From contig JANXQG010000312.1 of the NCBI GenBank assembly GCA_025356915.1, forward strand, positions 1 to 6,608: DNA of 6,608 nt, given 5' to 3'. The DNA is from Planctomycetota bacterium. GTDB lineage: Bacteria > Planctomycetota > Planctomycetia > Pirellulales > Thermoguttaceae. The notes beneath the pieces were generated by a model. It had not been told where the DNA came from. It saw only the letters and a list, made by a program, of their open reading frames with translations, and made no database searches. The first letter of the stretch is position 1. Each line of letters starts with the position of its first letter. The position numbers and the translations under genes were made by a program. Shown one piece after another: positions 6,209 to 6,608 of the stretch.

Positions 6209-6246
6209 TGGAAAGTGGCGAGGTAACTGGAAAGTTGCGAGATACT
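6209..6246. repeat. Pair of 19-bp imperfect direct repeats, possible operator
   Basis: TGGAAAGTGGCGAGGTAAC (6209-6227) is followed directly by TGGAAAGTTGCGAGATACT (6228-6246), which agrees at 15 of 19 positions. A weaker third relative, CGGAAGTGCCAA, lies just before (6190-6201). The shared core TGGAAAGT also occurs on the minus strand at 5967-5974 over the -35 box of the operon promoter. Spaced direct repeats of this kind are typical of binding sites for AraC-type activators or similar, but no regulator gene is in the window. It may instead be decayed repeat sequence. Confidence 0.45.
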
Positions 6247-6271
6247 TTGTTAACATAGTGAGACCTTGCTG

Positions 6272-6288
6272 CTCGGAGCGTCTCCGAG
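6272..6288. repeat. Short perfect hairpin
   Basis: CTCGGAG at 6272-6278 and CTCCGAG at 6282-6288 form a 7-bp stem with a 3-nt loop. No T run follows on either strand, so it is not a standard terminator. It lies just before the truncated DUF1080 frame and may be another dispersed palindrome. Confidence 0.55.
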
Positions 6289-6309
6289 TGGAGTGAAAAT
6301 GAGAAATAG

Positions 6310-6608
6310 CGGGTGACATTTGCATCCCAAATCGTGGTCACCCAAGGTGGCCTGCCCGGCGACGGCTGGAAACGCGGCCAGTCGCGGTTTTTCTTGCAAG
6401 GAAAGCGAGAGAGTGAAGCGACCGCCCTTTCTGGTCAAGGCCTCTCGGGCAAGATCGTCGGCGAGTTGATGTCGATTGCCTCCACGGACGGCAAGGCCAA
6501 GCTCGAACTGAAGCGGACGGTTCGTCACAGCCCGACGGAAGGGGCAAAGGCACCCGAAGGCGCGATCGTGCTATTTGATGGCAAGACAGCCGAAAACTTC
6601 CATCACGG
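6310..6608 (+). pseudogene. DUF1080 (3-keto-disaccharide hydrolase-like) protein, N-terminus missing, runs off the right edge
   Basis: From 6310 the plus strand is open in one frame to the window end (99 codons) and codes for clearly protein-like sequence. It has GGLPGDGWKRG (from about 6346), SRFFLQGK, GLSGKIVGELMSIASTDGK, then KAPEGAIVLFDGKTAENFHH at the edge. A GGLPGDGW region followed by a linker and PEGAIVLFDG is the N-terminal layout of many planctomycete DUF1080 proteins, which cleave 3-keto-glycosides. The frame is closed by TAG at 6307-6309, with further stops at 6256-6261. No signal peptide or usual N-terminal strands precede it. GTG 6313 or ATG 6469 could in principle start it, but neither has a convincing ribosome site. 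I infer a 5'-truncated gene. The rest may be intact to the right. Confidence 0.65.

Noticed and set aside
6009..6246. The cluster of repeats considered as a CRISPR array
   Set aside because: There are only two adjacent 19-bp direct copies with no spacers, and the other repeats are inverted. No cas gene is present.
6250..6553. Minus-strand open frames at the right edge
   Set aside because: They are antisense to the DUF1080-like plus-strand frame, which shows family motifs such as GGLPGDGW and VLFDG.

Overview
The window most likely comes from a member of the Planctomycetota, probably a Pirellulales-like lineage. This is inferred from gene types and repeat style, because no marker gene is present. 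The pointers are a Tat-exported Gfo/Idh/MocA oxidoreductase of the planctomycete type, a DUF1080 (3-keto-disaccharide hydrolase) protein, an IS66 transposase remnant with the CLAHGRR motif, and many GTAGGGTGGG-type palindromic repeats in the gaps between genes.

The core (546-5908) is four genes on the minus strand that read as one operon. In order of transcription they are L-rhamnose isomerase (rhaA, 5908-4616), L-rhamnose/proton symporter (rhaT, 4555-3326), class II xylose isomerase (xylA, 3254-1941) and a Tat-signal Gfo/Idh/MocA oxidoreductase (1892-546). The gaps are 60, 71 and 48 bp. A good sigma70-like promoter with a perfect TATAAT lies just upstream of rhaA. RhaT would import L-rhamnose, RhaA would convert it to L-rhamnulose, and XylA would convert D-xylose to D-xylulose. 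The kinases and the aldolase that should follow are not in the window. The exported oxidoreductase may act on sugars or glycosides outside the cytoplasm.

The left flank (1-545) is debris. It holds a 5'-truncated IS66 transposase fragment running off the left edge, a perfect 19-bp palindrome with a 15-nt loop, a 12-bp tandem duplication, the 3' end of an unidentified gene on the plus strand, and a large nested imperfect inverted repeat.

The right flank (5909-6608) holds the operon promoter, a roughly 170-bp MITE- or BIME-like element bounded by 16-bp perfect inverted repeats, a pair of 19-bp direct repeats that share an 8-mer with the promoter -35 region, and a small hairpin. At the right edge is a plus-strand reading frame for a DUF1080 protein. 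It has lost its normal N-terminus and continues past the window.

I see no CRISPR array, tRNA, rRNA, defence system or biosynthetic cluster. The most notable points are the rhamnose-xylose operon with its Tat oxidoreductase, the possible operator repeats, and the repeat-rich, gene-eroding flanks.
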